The notes beneath the pieces are model-generated. The model saw nothing but the letters and a program-made list of their open reading frames with translations. It did not search any database and had not been told where the DNA came from. This document shows positions 21,575 through 33,984 of a DNA stretch of 64,000 bases, piece by piece. The translations under genes were made by a program, and so were the position numbers. Each line of letters begins with the position of its first letter. Within the stretch, counting starts at the first letter, position 1. Source of the stretch: Cordilura impudica (Eukaryota > Arthropoda > Insecta > Diptera > Scathophagidae); the NCBI GenBank assembly GCA_963682025.1, contig OY821520.1, forward strand, positions 132,861,319-132,925,318, read 5' to 3'.

Positions 21575-22360
21575 CAAGTAAGAAAATTATAGTCGGTCTA
21601 GACCGACGATACGATACCCTATACCATGCGTTTAGAAACCCTATCTCTTAGGCCCAACTAACTGGACATAGAAAATAAGCAAAAACCAAATTTGAGTGGG
21701 ATTTTTATTAATTTTTTGGGCTGCAGATATGAAAAAGTTCATATCGGATGCTATATCAATATGGGGACTAGGTCAAAAATGGACCGATTCTGATCGTGTT
21801 TGGTAAAGTCTCTTGTATTTTGCAAAAATACATACAAACAAAGACTGAGAAGAATCAGTGCAATATTTTTGTTTTTTAATAGATTTAAGTGAAGATCGGG
21901 AAGCAGCTCTATATTGGGCCAAAGGTATCATTTTTGGACTACTCATTAATGGACGTAATGAACGCATACAAAACCCAATTTGAGTAAGATCTATATGACA
22001 ATTTGGATCTTATGGCAATTTATGTCGATTTCATAGGGGAAATTTGTATGGGGGCTAGGTCTGAACATGAACCGATTCTCGCCAATTTCAATAGCGTTCA
22101 TCCAATGGCCGATATAAGCTTATGTACCAAATTTCATCAAAATATATTCATAGTTGCGACCTGCAGTTTGATTACAAAGTTGACATGGACACACAGACGG
22201 ACGGAGGGACGGACGGACGGACGGACATTGTTAAATTAACTCAGAAAGTGATTCTGATTCGATCGGTATAATTAAAGATGGGTCTAGGTCAAATATTTTT
22301 GGTTGTTACAAACACAGCGCAAAGTCATTATACCCAAACCACATAGTGGTATAGGGTATA
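21575..22360 (-). mobile_element. HINE-like repeat, third of tandem
   Basis: Full length with intact 5' terminus and a GGAC microsatellite at 22197-22226. Reads TTGTTAAATTAACTC after the microsatellite, placing it in a different, younger-looking subgroup from its neighbour. Confidence 0.9.
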
Positions 22361-22700
22361 AATAAAACAAAAAGGGATACTATATGCTGAATTTTTTAAA
22401 CCATCCACGTTAGATGTACACTAACATTAATGTATGGCATTATTGCACCATTTATAAGAAATTTAAACAAAATATTTCAAAAAGTAAACAATTTGATAAA
22501 TTTAAAAATAAATTATTACAACAAATGAGCAGCTTTTTCAAAAATTTATAGAGGTTATTCCATATTTTTGTAATATATCGGCACAATAACGCCCAATCTG
22601 CCCCATTAAAAACACCAACCCACCCGAAATTATCACAAACATAAATATCCTTATTATACCCAGGTAAATGGTTTCTTTTGTGAATGAGCGTGATTTCAAC

Positions 22701-22741
22701 AGTCGGACAGACAGACAGACGCACGGACGGAGAGACAGATA
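22701..22741. repeat. AGAC/GGAC microsatellite in an unrelated repeat
   Basis: AGTCGGACAGACAGACAGAC followed by CACGGACGGAGAGACAG. The surrounding 22620-22830 sequence is not the HINE-like consensus but has the same layout (microsatellite, then a CATCGACT block). Confidence 0.6.
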
Positions 22742-24296
22742 CCTCTACATCGACTAGAGTTTTTACAAGACTCTGTTGATAATGGAATGACAGACTTATT
22801 TGAACCCTCTGCATAGGGGGTTTAAAGGGTTAAAAATTGCCTTTACTCGAAAATCGCTCCAATGATTTTTTTCTGTCAACCTTTTTTTTACGAAAAAAAA
22901 AATATCTAAAAAATAATAATAACGTAAAAAAATCCCAAAACATTATATTGTCTTCGCAAAAAATCGCTCAAAATCGCTATGTTTCGAAGATTCCGTTATC
23001 GATATTTGTGGAGTATTTTTGTCCGCAGTTCGTCAATTCCGCCCAGGTGTTAGCCTATTGCTACTAATAGTGAGTAAATTACAAAATCTGTCTGTTCATA
23101 CTGCCCTTCATCAACCGTTATTTAAATTAAAGAATAAAATATGATTTCTTTACCCCACCCCCTCTATAAATTATTTAGAGAAACTCATGTTAAAATTCCA
23201 TTTTTTCAATATATCTTTATTGGTTTAGATATTTATTTTTATTTACAATTACAGTAATTATAATTATAATATTAAAATATAATTATACTTAAAGTATATA
23301 ATATATAATACTTATAAATCTAGCCACTGTATTACCCTAATTAAGAATGTAAATATTTACAGTTTTTATTGATTTATATCGATTTATGTAACGTTGTAGG
23401 AACTATGATTAGATAAAATCATTTAACATAAACATAAAACGCCCACATTTATTCAATAAACATTATTATTAGTTTTTTTAATTACATGAATATGTCGAAT
23501 AAAAACATCATAACATGAGCAATAAATATTCTAGACTGTCATTAGAATAACAGAAAGTAAAAAGTGTCCATAGAAGCAATAAAAATTTCACCTTTTTTTC
23601 ATGACAAAATGATGCAATTAAAATTTTAATTATATAGAAAAAAATTACATGCAAGACACAACTTTTGAATTACAATTAAAATTTATTACACGGTGTTTAC
23701 AAATTCATTTATTAAAATTATTTAATGTTTGTATAAATTAGCAAACAAATTTATATTAATAAAATATTAAACTATCTAAACGTTGTGGCATTTATTTTTT
23801 TGTTCGTTAAAGGTAAAGTATCTCCATTTTCAATAAAAAAATAATGATAATAATAAAATTCGTGATTCAATTTGTTTAGGTTTTTACCAAATAAACTTTG
23901 TTTATGTTAGCTCAAAGTTCAAGAGTTTAATTAAATATTGTGTTCAAGTAAAAACAAAAGACTTAATAAACATTACAAAAAATAATGTTTCAACATGATT
24001 TATACAAGATAAGTTAAATTGTCTAAAAGTACATCTTTATTACAATTATTAAATAAAAAAAAATATTAATAAATAAAAAAATATTAATCTTTAACAGCTG
24101 GAGATTACTTAAAAAAAAAAAAACAGATATATGACTTAATGTGATTTTATGAGTGTATCGATTTGTATAAGAGTTACAGCATATGAAACATTTTGGGATA
24201 ATAGTATAATATAATTAATTAATAAATTATTCATTTTTAATCAGACACTGAGATAATGGGTTAATAGAAAATACAGAAGCACAGAAAATAAATAAA
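22742..24296. other. no recognisable gene
   Basis: AT-rich DNA after the microsatellite. No coding motif or terminal repeat seen. Confidence 0.5.
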
Positions 24297-24733
24297 ACCA
24301 ACCAGTCTAGACGGACTATATGATATGCCTATCATAAGCTTCGAGAAAGTTTCTTAGGTCCAGCTAATTGTATATAAAAAATAAGCATAAACCAAATATG
24401 GGTGGTATTGCTTGGATATTTCATATACACAAAATATTTATTAAAAATTAATTAATAATACTAACAATACTGACTTCTAGTATTAAAATTTTTTTTTCAT
24501 TTTTTTCTTTTCCTTTGAAAAATAGAATAAGATTTTTAAAACTTGTAATTATTAGCTAATACGAGTATTTTTTTTTAATTTTCCATCTGTTTGTTTCATA
24601 TTATTTATTGTAAACATATTTTAACATTGCAAAATCAACTCAGATTTTAATTGATCGGTTTAATAAATAATATTTCGAATAGCTACAAATATCAGCACAA
24701 ACTAAAGATACCAGAATGGTGTAGAGTATTATT
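24297..24733 (-). mobile_element. HINE-like repeat, decayed and internally deleted
   Basis: The 3' block (CAGTCTAGACGGACTATATG) and the 5' block (ATCAGCACAAACTAAAG...GAATGGTGTAGAG) survive at the two edges. The microsatellite region is gone. Confidence 0.6.
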
Positions 24734-26085
24734 ATTTACCCAACTAAGAAAAACTGAATATTTGGCTTTTATAGTTCCCGAAATGTGATGGCATGAAAAA
24801 TTAATAAATCATTAAATTCTAACATAATTTAGATTATCTTTAGAATGGGTATAACTAAAGGGTTAGCTTAAATATTGTCTGCAATGCCACAGGATTGTTT
24901 TCTTTAACAAAATTTTAGAAATATATATGTTATTGCTAATTTCCTTAGTGTTAAATTTCTTTAGTGGTACAGCGTTAGTTTCTTATGTATGAAACTTCAA
25001 TGTCAAGTATATAACATTGAACAATATTTATCTGAAAATAAACAAATAATAGTGTTATATTCAACTGAATCTTTAATACCATCAACTGTGTCTTAGACTT
25101 TATAATGTGGTCATGTGACACACCTACTCATCTGTTTTATTTTTATTTGTTTACTTTATGTACATGCACATGTTTATTTGTTTATTTATATAAATTTGTT
25201 TCAATTTTAGTTACTCATGCATTTCTTTTCACACATTCTATACATACCAGAAAGGGTCATATTTTGAAACAATAAATTATTGGGTCACTTAGTGTAATTG
25301 TATTCCACTTGAATCAAAGTGACAAATTTTTTCAAGATTCAAATTGTGCCAATGAACTTCAACTGAGTTGAAGAATAATCAATAAGAATGTCACTCAATT
25401 TTTGAGGAGAAAACCAAATTTTTGAATGTAAACTGATTGGCTAGTTGAGTCCAATGTTCAAAAATCAATGCAAAAGAAATATGAATTATGGTATGTATGT
25501 GAAGAATGTCATGCATTAAAAAGAGATGACTAATTATTAAATTAAGTAGAAATGATCAAATTGTTAGCATATAATAGACCAACATTTTTGTAAAATAAAT
25601 AAGAATCAACTTGTAACTTTAAAAAGAAAGTTGTTTCACTGGCATAATCTGCCAACGGGTAAAAATACTGGCATTACACTGCCAAAGTACTTTACATTGA
25701 AAAAAAAAAATGCATCTAGCGTGCACGCGTGAACTGCTTTGAGGAAAGCATATGACAAAATTCCTCCTAAGACTGGCCCGGTTCTAACCAGTCTTAGTTG
25801 TCACTCCCACCCTACATAAATACATTAAATGGTGATCCTGCCTACCCTACAATAAATACATTATATGGCGATCCTGCCAATACATAAATACATAAATACA
25901 TTATAATAATATAACCAATATTAATACAGCTTCCGGAAATTAATTTCCGATAAATAAATTCTAGTATCATTTCATTTTAACATTAATAGGTTTTCGCGTT
26001 TTGACAAGTAATTACTATAATTTCTTATTTATTGTTCTTCTATAAAAAAAAAATAAGTTCTATCTAGTGTTTGGAATAGCTTCTA
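24734..26085. other. no recognisable gene; short tandem repeat inside
   Basis: AT-rich. The only structure is a tandem duplication at 25812-25905 with units containing ATACATTAWATGG and GATCCTGCC. Confidence 0.5.
25812..25905. repeat. short tandem repeat
   Basis: Two units of about 40 bp (CCCTAC...AATACATTA...GATCCTGCC), followed by ATACATAA repeats. Confidence 0.65.
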
Positions 26086-26429
26086 TAGTGTGGAATAACC
26101 GGGAAGAATTTGATTAAAATCCCGAGAAAAGGGGAAATATATTTAATTATTCGTGTATAAAAACATCTTCTGTGTTTAAATTGTATGCATCAGTTTTTGC
26201 AGCGGTTTTTGCATTGACTGGCGGTTTTTACTTTAACATTGTAGTAATTACTGACAAAAAAACAAAACAAGACAAAAATCAGCTATTCAAAACGTTTAAT
26301 ACATTTAAGCGCCAGTGAAATTTCTAAAGTTAACGTTTACGAATAAATGTTTGATATTTACTTTAAAAGCAAGCATACATTTTATATTAGTATTGTTTTT
26401 AAATTAATATGTGTATATGGTTTCACTTT

Positions 26430-28358
26430 GAAGAATATGTGTGAAGTCTGAAAATACTTTACTAAATTGGACAATGTAGCTCAGTGCAATATTTGCCCCA
26501 AGAGGCTTTTACACAAGGGAGGTAGTACTAGCGGCCTCATAAGACACATCACAATGGTACACAAGGTAGAATTGAATGGTCAAACTTCTGCTGTCTACGA
26601 AAAAACAATGTCACTAAACAAAATTTGGAAGAGAAAGACAAACCTGGAGAAACTATAAAAAAAATTATTATACGGAAAACATTTGCAGAAGTGGTTTCAG
26701 CTTTAGCTGCTGTAGACGGTATGTCGATAGTCCTTATTACACGAAGCACATTTATACGTGAAAGTTTTTCTTCACGTAACATGACACTCCCAAACAATGA
26801 AACTAATGTAAAAAATATTATTTTAAAGTACTACAACAGTGTTAAGCAAACTATGATAAAAAGAAATATCTACACAAGTTAAAAATAATGAGAGATTTTC
26901 ATTAATATTGGACGAGTGGACCAGTATTTCACAAAAACGATATTTAATATTTGCATAACTGGTAACAGTTCCTATTATAATTTAGTTTTGATTTATATAT
27001 CTGGAAGATGCAACGCAAAGGAAATAAAAACAATTTTGAATGAACGACTTAATGAATTCGAATTGAATTTAGAGCACCATATAGTTGCCACGATCTCTGA
27101 TGGACCCATCGTACTGAAGCGGTTTGTTGCAAAAAGTCCTGTAAAAGATTTTTCTTGTTGGAATCATGCGATACATTTGGCTGTACTTGATGTACTTTAT
27201 ATTAAAACAAATAAAAGTTACATTCAAAGTGAATGTGAAGAAAGTGACGATGAATTTTAATCAGAAACATATGATGTTGTTGGTAGGTTGAATTAAAAAA
27301 TTATAATTTTTTTTAAAATTCATAAATAAATATAATATGTATATGTATGTACTTATATTAAACTCAATACAAATATATATATACAGATGTACAATTTTAC
27401 AAAATTGAGCCTAAATATATACACATTATATTTGAACCGTATAACTAAATAATTTCAACATATATATTTTTTAATAAAACTATAAAGAAGCTATAGAAAA
27501 CTATAAAGAAGCTGTGGAATCTACTAGAAAAATCGTTAAATTTCTAAAAAAGAGTGCGCTCAAAACTGCTGTATTGGAAGCATATGTTAAACAAGAGTTC
27601 GGGAAAGAAGTTCGTTTAGTCCATGATATAAAGACAAGAGTTGATATGATACATTCTTTTTTGAAGATAAAAAAACCATAGAAAAATATGAATAGATTTT
27701 GATTCATCAAACTTATGGTTTGAGAACCATGTACAGCATCCAGAAATCTTAGTAGAAGTATTACAGCCAATTAAAGGTGCAGTAAAAGCTTTGAGTCGAG
27801 GGACTCCAATCTTTTAATAGCAGATGCTATATCAAATACACTGTATGATCAGTTATCATCAATGAATACCTCACTCTCTAAAAGGATGATGGAATCAATA
27901 AGAGATAAAATAAATCAGAGACGTGATGGTAAAATCAGGTCATATATTATCGTGTCATTATTTTAAAACAAATAATTATAATATTGATCCAAACTATTGT
28001 AAGAGCACTCTAACAATTTATGCACAACATATTTTCAATTGCCTTTTCATTCAATGCACAGCAGAAACATTATCCAGTAGTGACGACTACAATCTGCAAT
28101 ATCAAAACACAGAAAGTTTTAAAAACAACTTCGAAAATGCGATTAGTAAAGCTAAGGGAAATCCAAAATTGACTAAATCCAAAAATGTAAATCTTATTAA
28201 ACGAGAACTGTGTTTATATGATGTAAGTAATAATAGAACCAAGAACTTGGATAATCTGTACAACGCTTTACTGACCATAAAGCCGACTTCAGTAGAAAGC
28301 GAAAATGTTTTCTCTCTTGCTGGACATTTCGCAACAAGATATAGAAATAGAATGTAGA
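26430..28358 (+). pseudogene. hAT transposase with BED finger, decayed
   Basis: Remnant of an hAT-superfamily cut-and-paste transposase. A BED zinc finger opens it (KYFTKLDNVAQCNIC, then HITMVHK: two Cys, two His), with a stop where the conserved Trp is expected (about 26449). Next come the hAT-style FSLILDEWTS (about 26895) and CNAKEIKTILNERLNEFELN, then SDGPIVLKRF and CWNHAIHLAVLDVLYI (27150-27210, the usual CxxHxxHLxV-type block). After a stretch with stops, EAVESTRKIVKFLKKS begins the helical insertion domain near 27490. ALLTIKPTSVESENVFSLAG (from 28265) is the C-terminal dimerisation region. There are several stops and frameshifts, so the copy is inactive. A GGGAATCCCGGGAA motif lies at about 28685 beyond the C-terminus, but I could not confirm terminal repeats or an 8-bp duplication. 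Confidence 0.82.
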
Positions 28359-28360
28359 GC

Positions 28361-29708
28361 GAATTACTTAACGCATTAGTTAACTGAGTTTTTAAAGTAA
28401 TTACTTTAAAAACTCATTTTTTAAAACAATAACATTACAGTGTTTGTATTCTCCATTCTATTTAATGTATTTATGTTGAATTTTCATTGATCTCATGTAA
28501 TTTATTTTTATTTATATTTGTATGGTTTTTATGTTTTATTCTTTATTTTTAACAAGCAGAACTTGTAACTTGTTATTTTGTGTTTAATAAATAAAAAAAA
28601 TTAGACATAAAATATTGTATTATTTTACATTCATTAAATTATATTTCGTGATAGACAACATTAAAAAGTTATTAACTAATTTCCCGGGAATCCCGGGAAT
28701 TTTTTTTAAATCTACCTTCGAACTTTGCGGTCAAATGCCGATTTTCAGCATATTGTTTATATGGTTTTTTGGCTATAACTCGTCGATTAATTGATATTTT
28801 TTCAATCTGTAAAAGCCAAATTATTGCTACAGCCCTGTACAACAATTAAAATTTTTTAAAAAATTGATATAGAAAATTTTTGTGGTGCTTATGAAGCAAA
28901 ATGTTGGAAAAATAATTTTTTTTCATGCTTTTTGAAAATATTTTCCACAAAACTACGCCTTTATTGCTTTCTGTTTGATAATATGTTTCTCAGTTTCTTC
29001 AATAAATTTCATTTGAAAAGAAAACAATCATAATACAAAATTTGCGACTAGGATTGGGTCCTTTGATGTTTCATAGGATGTACCTTCACCAGGGTCATAT
29101 TCTGAGAAGAAATCCATGGATGTAGCAGCGGCGGTTGTAGTACTGATATCTGTTTGAAGATCAATACGTCGGTATGTTGGTTCTTTGCTTTCCTTCTCTT
29201 CCAAGTTTTATGGTAGTTATCTAACCACATCATTATTATACCAAAAGGCATAGCCTTCTTCTTTTCACTTTTCCATTGCATAAGAGTTGAATAGCAATTA
29301 AAGCAAACTTTTTTTGGGGCATAGTTTACGTCAGTGATAAACTCTTGCTATAAATACTGTTTATTGGCTTCCAAAAAAAAAAAAAATCATTCGCATTGCC
29401 ACATTTTTCATCGCTTGCTATGAAACGTCCACAAACGTTACAAAAATGGTCAATTTTTCATTTTGGTTCCGATATTTTTTATACAATATATATTATACAA
29501 TGTTTTTTTGTTGTTATTTTTATGAAACCAATGCACTTAACTTAAATCACTCACAAAATGGAATAAGTTTCAAAAAAATAGCGAATATTATCACGACCGC
29601 GCGAAAATTAAAAGACATCAGCTTTGGCTGAGTTTCGAGTCTTAACTCAATCTTCATTTTTGAAATTAGTTCGCTTGTACGAAATAAAAAATCGCTACCT
29701 GTGCGGTG
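28361..29708. other. no recognisable gene
   Basis: AT-rich flank between the hAT remnant and the RAG1-like remnant. Contains the TTCCCGGGAATCCCGGG motif near 28681. Confidence 0.45.
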
Positions 29709-29747
29709 CACAGTGGACCATTTGACGAGAAGGCGGTCAAAAATCTA
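29709..29747 (+). repeat. candidate Transib terminus (RSS-like)
   Basis: CACAGTG (29709-29715), 23 nt, then AAAAATCTA (29739-29747), on the 3' side of the minus-strand Transib remnant and at about the same distance from its stop codon (676 nt) as the terminus is in the complete copy (579 nt). No partner end was found. The same AAAAATCTATAACTTTT block occurs at 13868, so a different repeat family is possible. Confidence 0.35.
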
Positions 29748-30384
29748 TAACTTTTGATTGGATTGGAATTTTGATATGAGTTTTTTTTTGTTTGGTAGGT
29801 GTGACTTTAGCCTTTAAGTTTTGCTATAAAACATAACTCTCAACCGAAAATGAAAAAAGTTACGGAGTGTTTAAAATACATTTTCATTTGTAGTTGAATT
29901 TTAGTACAATAGTGAAGTGTTAAAAGGTAAAAAAAGGTTTTTTTTTTAATATAATGCCTTATTTTTTCAGTTAATTTTACAACTAATACTTTTTAACAAT
30001 TTTTTAAATTAATTTTTTCAGAAAATGCCAAACTTTGACCCCCGTAAACTTTTTAATCCTAATGTGCACCAGGGCCAAAGGTTGTTTTTTTTTTGAAAGA
30101 TCCCGAGTTAAAATATAATTTATTAAGCAGCAACCGTAAAAGCTACCTTATATTGGTTCAAGATAGAGAAGTTTCAATGAAAAACTCGTGTGTTTTTGCT
30201 TTAGTTAAAATTTTTTTTTATTGTTTTTTTAAATATTTCTATGTCAATTTTTATGGTATATTTATGAAATATAACAATTTTTATTGTAAATTTACAAAAT
30301 ATGTCAATTTTTAAATCAAGAAAATTTTTTAACTATATAAAAAAAGTGTAACTTATTGTTAGTGTAATAAAAAAGTAATTTGAT

Positions 30385-31898
30385 TCAACCAATTTTAGTA
30401 AAAATTTCTTCTAAATAGCCTTGATTTTCATCTTCTAGAAGTTGTTTAGCTTCTTCGTCTAAATCAATAGAGGCAGTTTTCCATTTTTGACGAATGTTAG
30501 ACATATATGGATCTGAAGTGCACAACAAAATAGTGATAAGGTTTTCATTAGTACAACATCTGGACATTTTCCTTGTGTTGTGCTCGCGAAAGAATCTGCA
30601 GTCTTTGTTTCTTTTTTCTTGCGAGTCTTCAGATAGATCTCCTATTGGTAGCATATTGTTTTGAATTATTTGTTCCCCATGGTACAAAATTTTATGAACT
30701 GTGGATGGCATATATCTCCAAGAGTATTTTTCATTATAAAGTATAGCTGTTTTATTGGCGTACTCTCCAATTTTTTTTGCATTTATCTTTCTGCTGCATG
30801 CTAGAACTTGTAATATGATTTCGAATCGTCTTATTAATTCATGATCTACACCTGTGATAGATGCTGCAGTTTCCGGATCGGAAAAAAATCTCCTTGCAGT
30901 ATTTCCATCATTTGTGTTTCCTTCCCCTTGTTTTGGTTGGTCGATTTTCAAGTTGAATTTGTTTTTTTTTTTGCTTTCTTTTTTCTTCATTTTCATTGTT
31001 TTTTCTCACTGTTTCGCCTAACGGACCAAATTCCAAATCATAACCCAATTTAAGAATATGCTCCATGAAACGTATTCTAGCATGAAGAGGTGACATTCAA
31101 AATTCGTAGGCTTCCTTAGAACTATCGTCTTCTGGTGGGGGTTGGCATAATTGACTTGATGTTTTTTTGGCATATAATGCAGCTTGACGTTGACTTTGTT
31201 CCAGTTAAAGCTTGTGCAACTTTTCCATCAATCATTGTGAGACACATTTTAAAATGTACTCATATTTAAATATTACTGGTTGAACTTCCTTAATTTGATC
31301 TTTTATTTTTTGAACTTCTTCAGTTATGACATCTTTCCTTTTTGAATGCAAATTTTATTGGTCTGCAATACTTTGTGAAGAAGGAATTTCATTTTTCCAT
31401 ATATCAATTTCTGTCGCTCTACTAGTTGACGGCTCTAAGACGCTATACCTTTTTGTTAAGCGCAATGGAACGAAAGATAGCATAAATAAATTAGCATCTG
31501 ATGAATTTTCGGCATTAAATTGCTTGTATTGTTTCTGACCAGAGGATCCATCACATCCCCATTTAAAAATTAAAGTAATGCTGCCATTACCAATTTTTTT
31601 TTTAAATGATCAGTATAAAGCTTATTTAGCAATCGTTCTGCAGTATGTTCAAGGAGATCTTGCAATTTTATTTCTGCTGATGTTGAAGTGACACTAATAG
31701 CAGATTGTGGAGGTAAGGATTCTTTTTTTTGGCAGAAACTAAATCTCGATACTCTGGTAAAATCCCATGATTCTTTTCATTGGTTCGCTTCCGCAATTTC
31801 TTATATTGATTTTTGGTCAATTTTAACTCCAAAAATAGGGCGAACGCTTCTTCCGGCGTAAATTTCTTATCTTCAGTTGGTGTAGGAATGCTTTTCAA
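30385..31898 (-). pseudogene. Transib (RAG1-like) transposase, decayed
   Basis: Related to the vertebrate V(D)J recombinase RAG1: Transib enzymes cut DNA at heptamer-nonamer ends. In order on the minus strand: FTPEEAFALFLELKLTKNQY (from about 31865); FKWGCDGSSGQ with the first candidate catalytic Asp (codon 31550-31552); LFMLSFVPLRL; TMIDGKVAQALTGTKS with the second Asp (31227-31229), followed by a CIIC zinc pair; SPLHARIRFMEH; then the open frame 30385-30996 with GNTNDGNTARRFF, SITGVDHELIRRFEIIL, TVHKILYHG (His pair) and the candidate Glu in GDLSEDSQEKRNKD (30628-30630). The pieces lie in different frames with stops between them. All three acidic residues survive. No N-terminal part matching the copy at 50-52 kb is seen. 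Confidence 0.85.
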
Positions 31899-32414
31899 AA
31901 TCCTCTTTGTGCGCCTTGGGCTCGCTTCTACTATTTTTTCAATTATTTCAATTTTATTTTTTTTTATTTTGGGTTGGTTGAATTTGGTGCAAAAATGAAT
32001 CCTAATAATCCTTTGAGAATATTCTTCATTGATATTCTCCAGCTTGCAAAATGGGTCAAATTTGATCCGAAGACCCTATGAAGGTTAAGTAATAAGAGTT
32101 TATTATCAATGTTTAATTCAGATTTTCTGTTCGTAAGTGGAAATAAAACTTTGGTAGTTGAGCTGAAGGTGCTAGCCACCGTTGATCCCTTGAGTAACCT
32201 ATAAATTTAATTATATTTTATTTATGAATAAATAAGTAAATAAATAAATAACTTTAATATTTAATTTTTTTTTTGTATTATAAAGTAAATATGTTTATAC
32301 CACATACAGATATTTACCTTTAACTTCCCATGGAACCCTGAAATTAACAAATTATATATTAGATTGAGGAACGAAGCAATCCTTCCTTCTTCTGGTAAAA
32401 AATATTGATTTGAT
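31899..32414. other. unassigned; possibly 5' part of the Transib remnant
   Basis: A minus-strand frame at 31964-32179 (MASTFSSTTKVLFPLT...) has no motif that I recognise and does not match the N-terminus of the complete Transib. No second terminus was found. Confidence 0.3.
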
Positions 32415-32545
32415 GGATTAATCATAAGGAGGTCTTAAATAAAAATGTTGTATAAAATGGGTGACAAACACGAGCCTTGCGGTTGGCCAACAGGGATGTT
32501 ATAAGACTGTGGCGCAATATCTCCAATATGGACCCTAGCTTTAAT
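32415..32545 (-). pseudogene. LINE reverse-transcriptase scrap
   Basis: About 40 codons reading VHIGDIAPQSYNIPVGQPQG then SCLSPILYNIFI and a stop. G-x-P-Q-G-S-x-L-S-P-x-L-Y-N is a hallmark of LINE polymerases just before the catalytic box. Nothing else of the element is recognisable on either side. Confidence 0.7.
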
Positions 32546-33070
32546 TTAATTATAATTGACATAACCATACCTAACATAATAAAATGTGATATACGTTGTA
32601 AAAATTTGTTACCTATCGAGCTACATATATGTATAGTTATTTAATTTTTCTTCGTATTTTGTATTAATTTCGTAATAACAAAAAACAAGTGTGGCAATAT
32701 CGGTCTAAGCTAATATGACGCATGGGGCATAATCATACATGTACATTCTTGAAGCAAATGCTACAAACAGCACGACCACAATAACCACAACAACTACAGC
32801 TGTCACATACAAGATACAAAATTTAGAATAACAACAATAACAAGGACAACATAGATAAATCATATTTTTTTCAAGACTTTTATTATCTCGATACTGTTAA
32901 ACCCATTTCGATGATTTTAAACAATAACCCGCTCAGGATGTTAGTGAAACATGTTCACTAAAAATTAAAAATTCAACTGCTCTATTGAGGGCGTGTTCAT
33001 GATTTTCATATACGGACAGACTGATCGATGGACACCGCTATGTCAATATGGCTTGGGTTACTAATACATA
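32546..33070. other. no recognisable gene
   Basis: AT-rich DNA with a short ACAGACTGATCGATGGACACCGCTA stretch near 33015 that resembles the microsatellite block of other dispersed repeats. Confidence 0.4.
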
Positions 33071-33151
33071 TACAGTAGAAGCTCTCAAATTAGAACCACT
33101 TGGTTTTTGGGGTGGTTCTAATTAACGAATTGTTCTAATTTCTGGACGGTT

Positions 33152-33928
33152 TTTATACCCTATACCACTATGTGGTTTGGGTATGACTTTGTACTGCTGT
33201 TTGTAACAACCAAAAATATTTGACCTAGACCCATCTTTAATTATACCGATCGAATCAGAATCACTTTTTCAGTTGATTTAACAATGTCCGTCCGTCCGTC
33301 CGTCCGTCCGTCTGTGTGTCCATGTAAACCTTGTAATCAAACTGCAGGTCGCAAATATGAATATATTTTGATGAAAATTGGTATATAAGCTTTTCCCGGC
33401 CATGGGATGAACGCTGTTGAAATTGGTGAGAATCGGTCCATGTTCAGACCTAGCCCCCATACATATTATGAAATCGACATAAATTGCCATAAGATCCAAA
33501 TTGTCATATAGATCTTACTCAAATTGCGTTTGTATGCGTTCATTACATCGATTAATGAGTAGCCCAAAAAATGATCCCTTTGGCCCCATATAGAGCTGCT
33601 TCCTGATCTTAACTTAAATCTATTAAAAAACAAAAATATTGCACTGATGCTTCCCAAATTTTGTTTGTATATATTTTTGCAAAATACAAGAGACTTTACC
33701 AAACATGATCAGGATCGGTCCATTTTTGGACCTATTCCCCATATAGATATAGCATCCGATATGAACTTTTTCATATCTGCAGCCAAAAAAATTAATAAAA
33801 ATCCCACTCAAATTTGGTTTTTGCTTATTTTCTATGTCCAGTTAGTTGGGCCTAAGAGATAGGGTTTCTAGTCGCATGGTATAGGGTGTCGTATAGTCGG
33901 TCGAGACCGACTATAATTTTCTTACTTG
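33152..33928 (+). mobile_element. HINE-like repeat inside Tigger 3' region
   Basis: Full length with both termini and palindrome (one change). Reads GATTTAACAATGTCC before the microsatellite, the younger subgroup. It inserted after the Tigger did. Confidence 0.92.
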
Positions 33929-33984
33929 TTTTTATATGTTTTTAAAACAGAAACAAGGTTAAATAAACATAATAGATATAACTT

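Noticed and set aside
31964..32179. 71-codon minus-strand frame as the Transib N-terminus
   Set aside because: No match by eye to the N-terminal region of the copy at 50-52 kb, and no start context or continuity with the downstream block.
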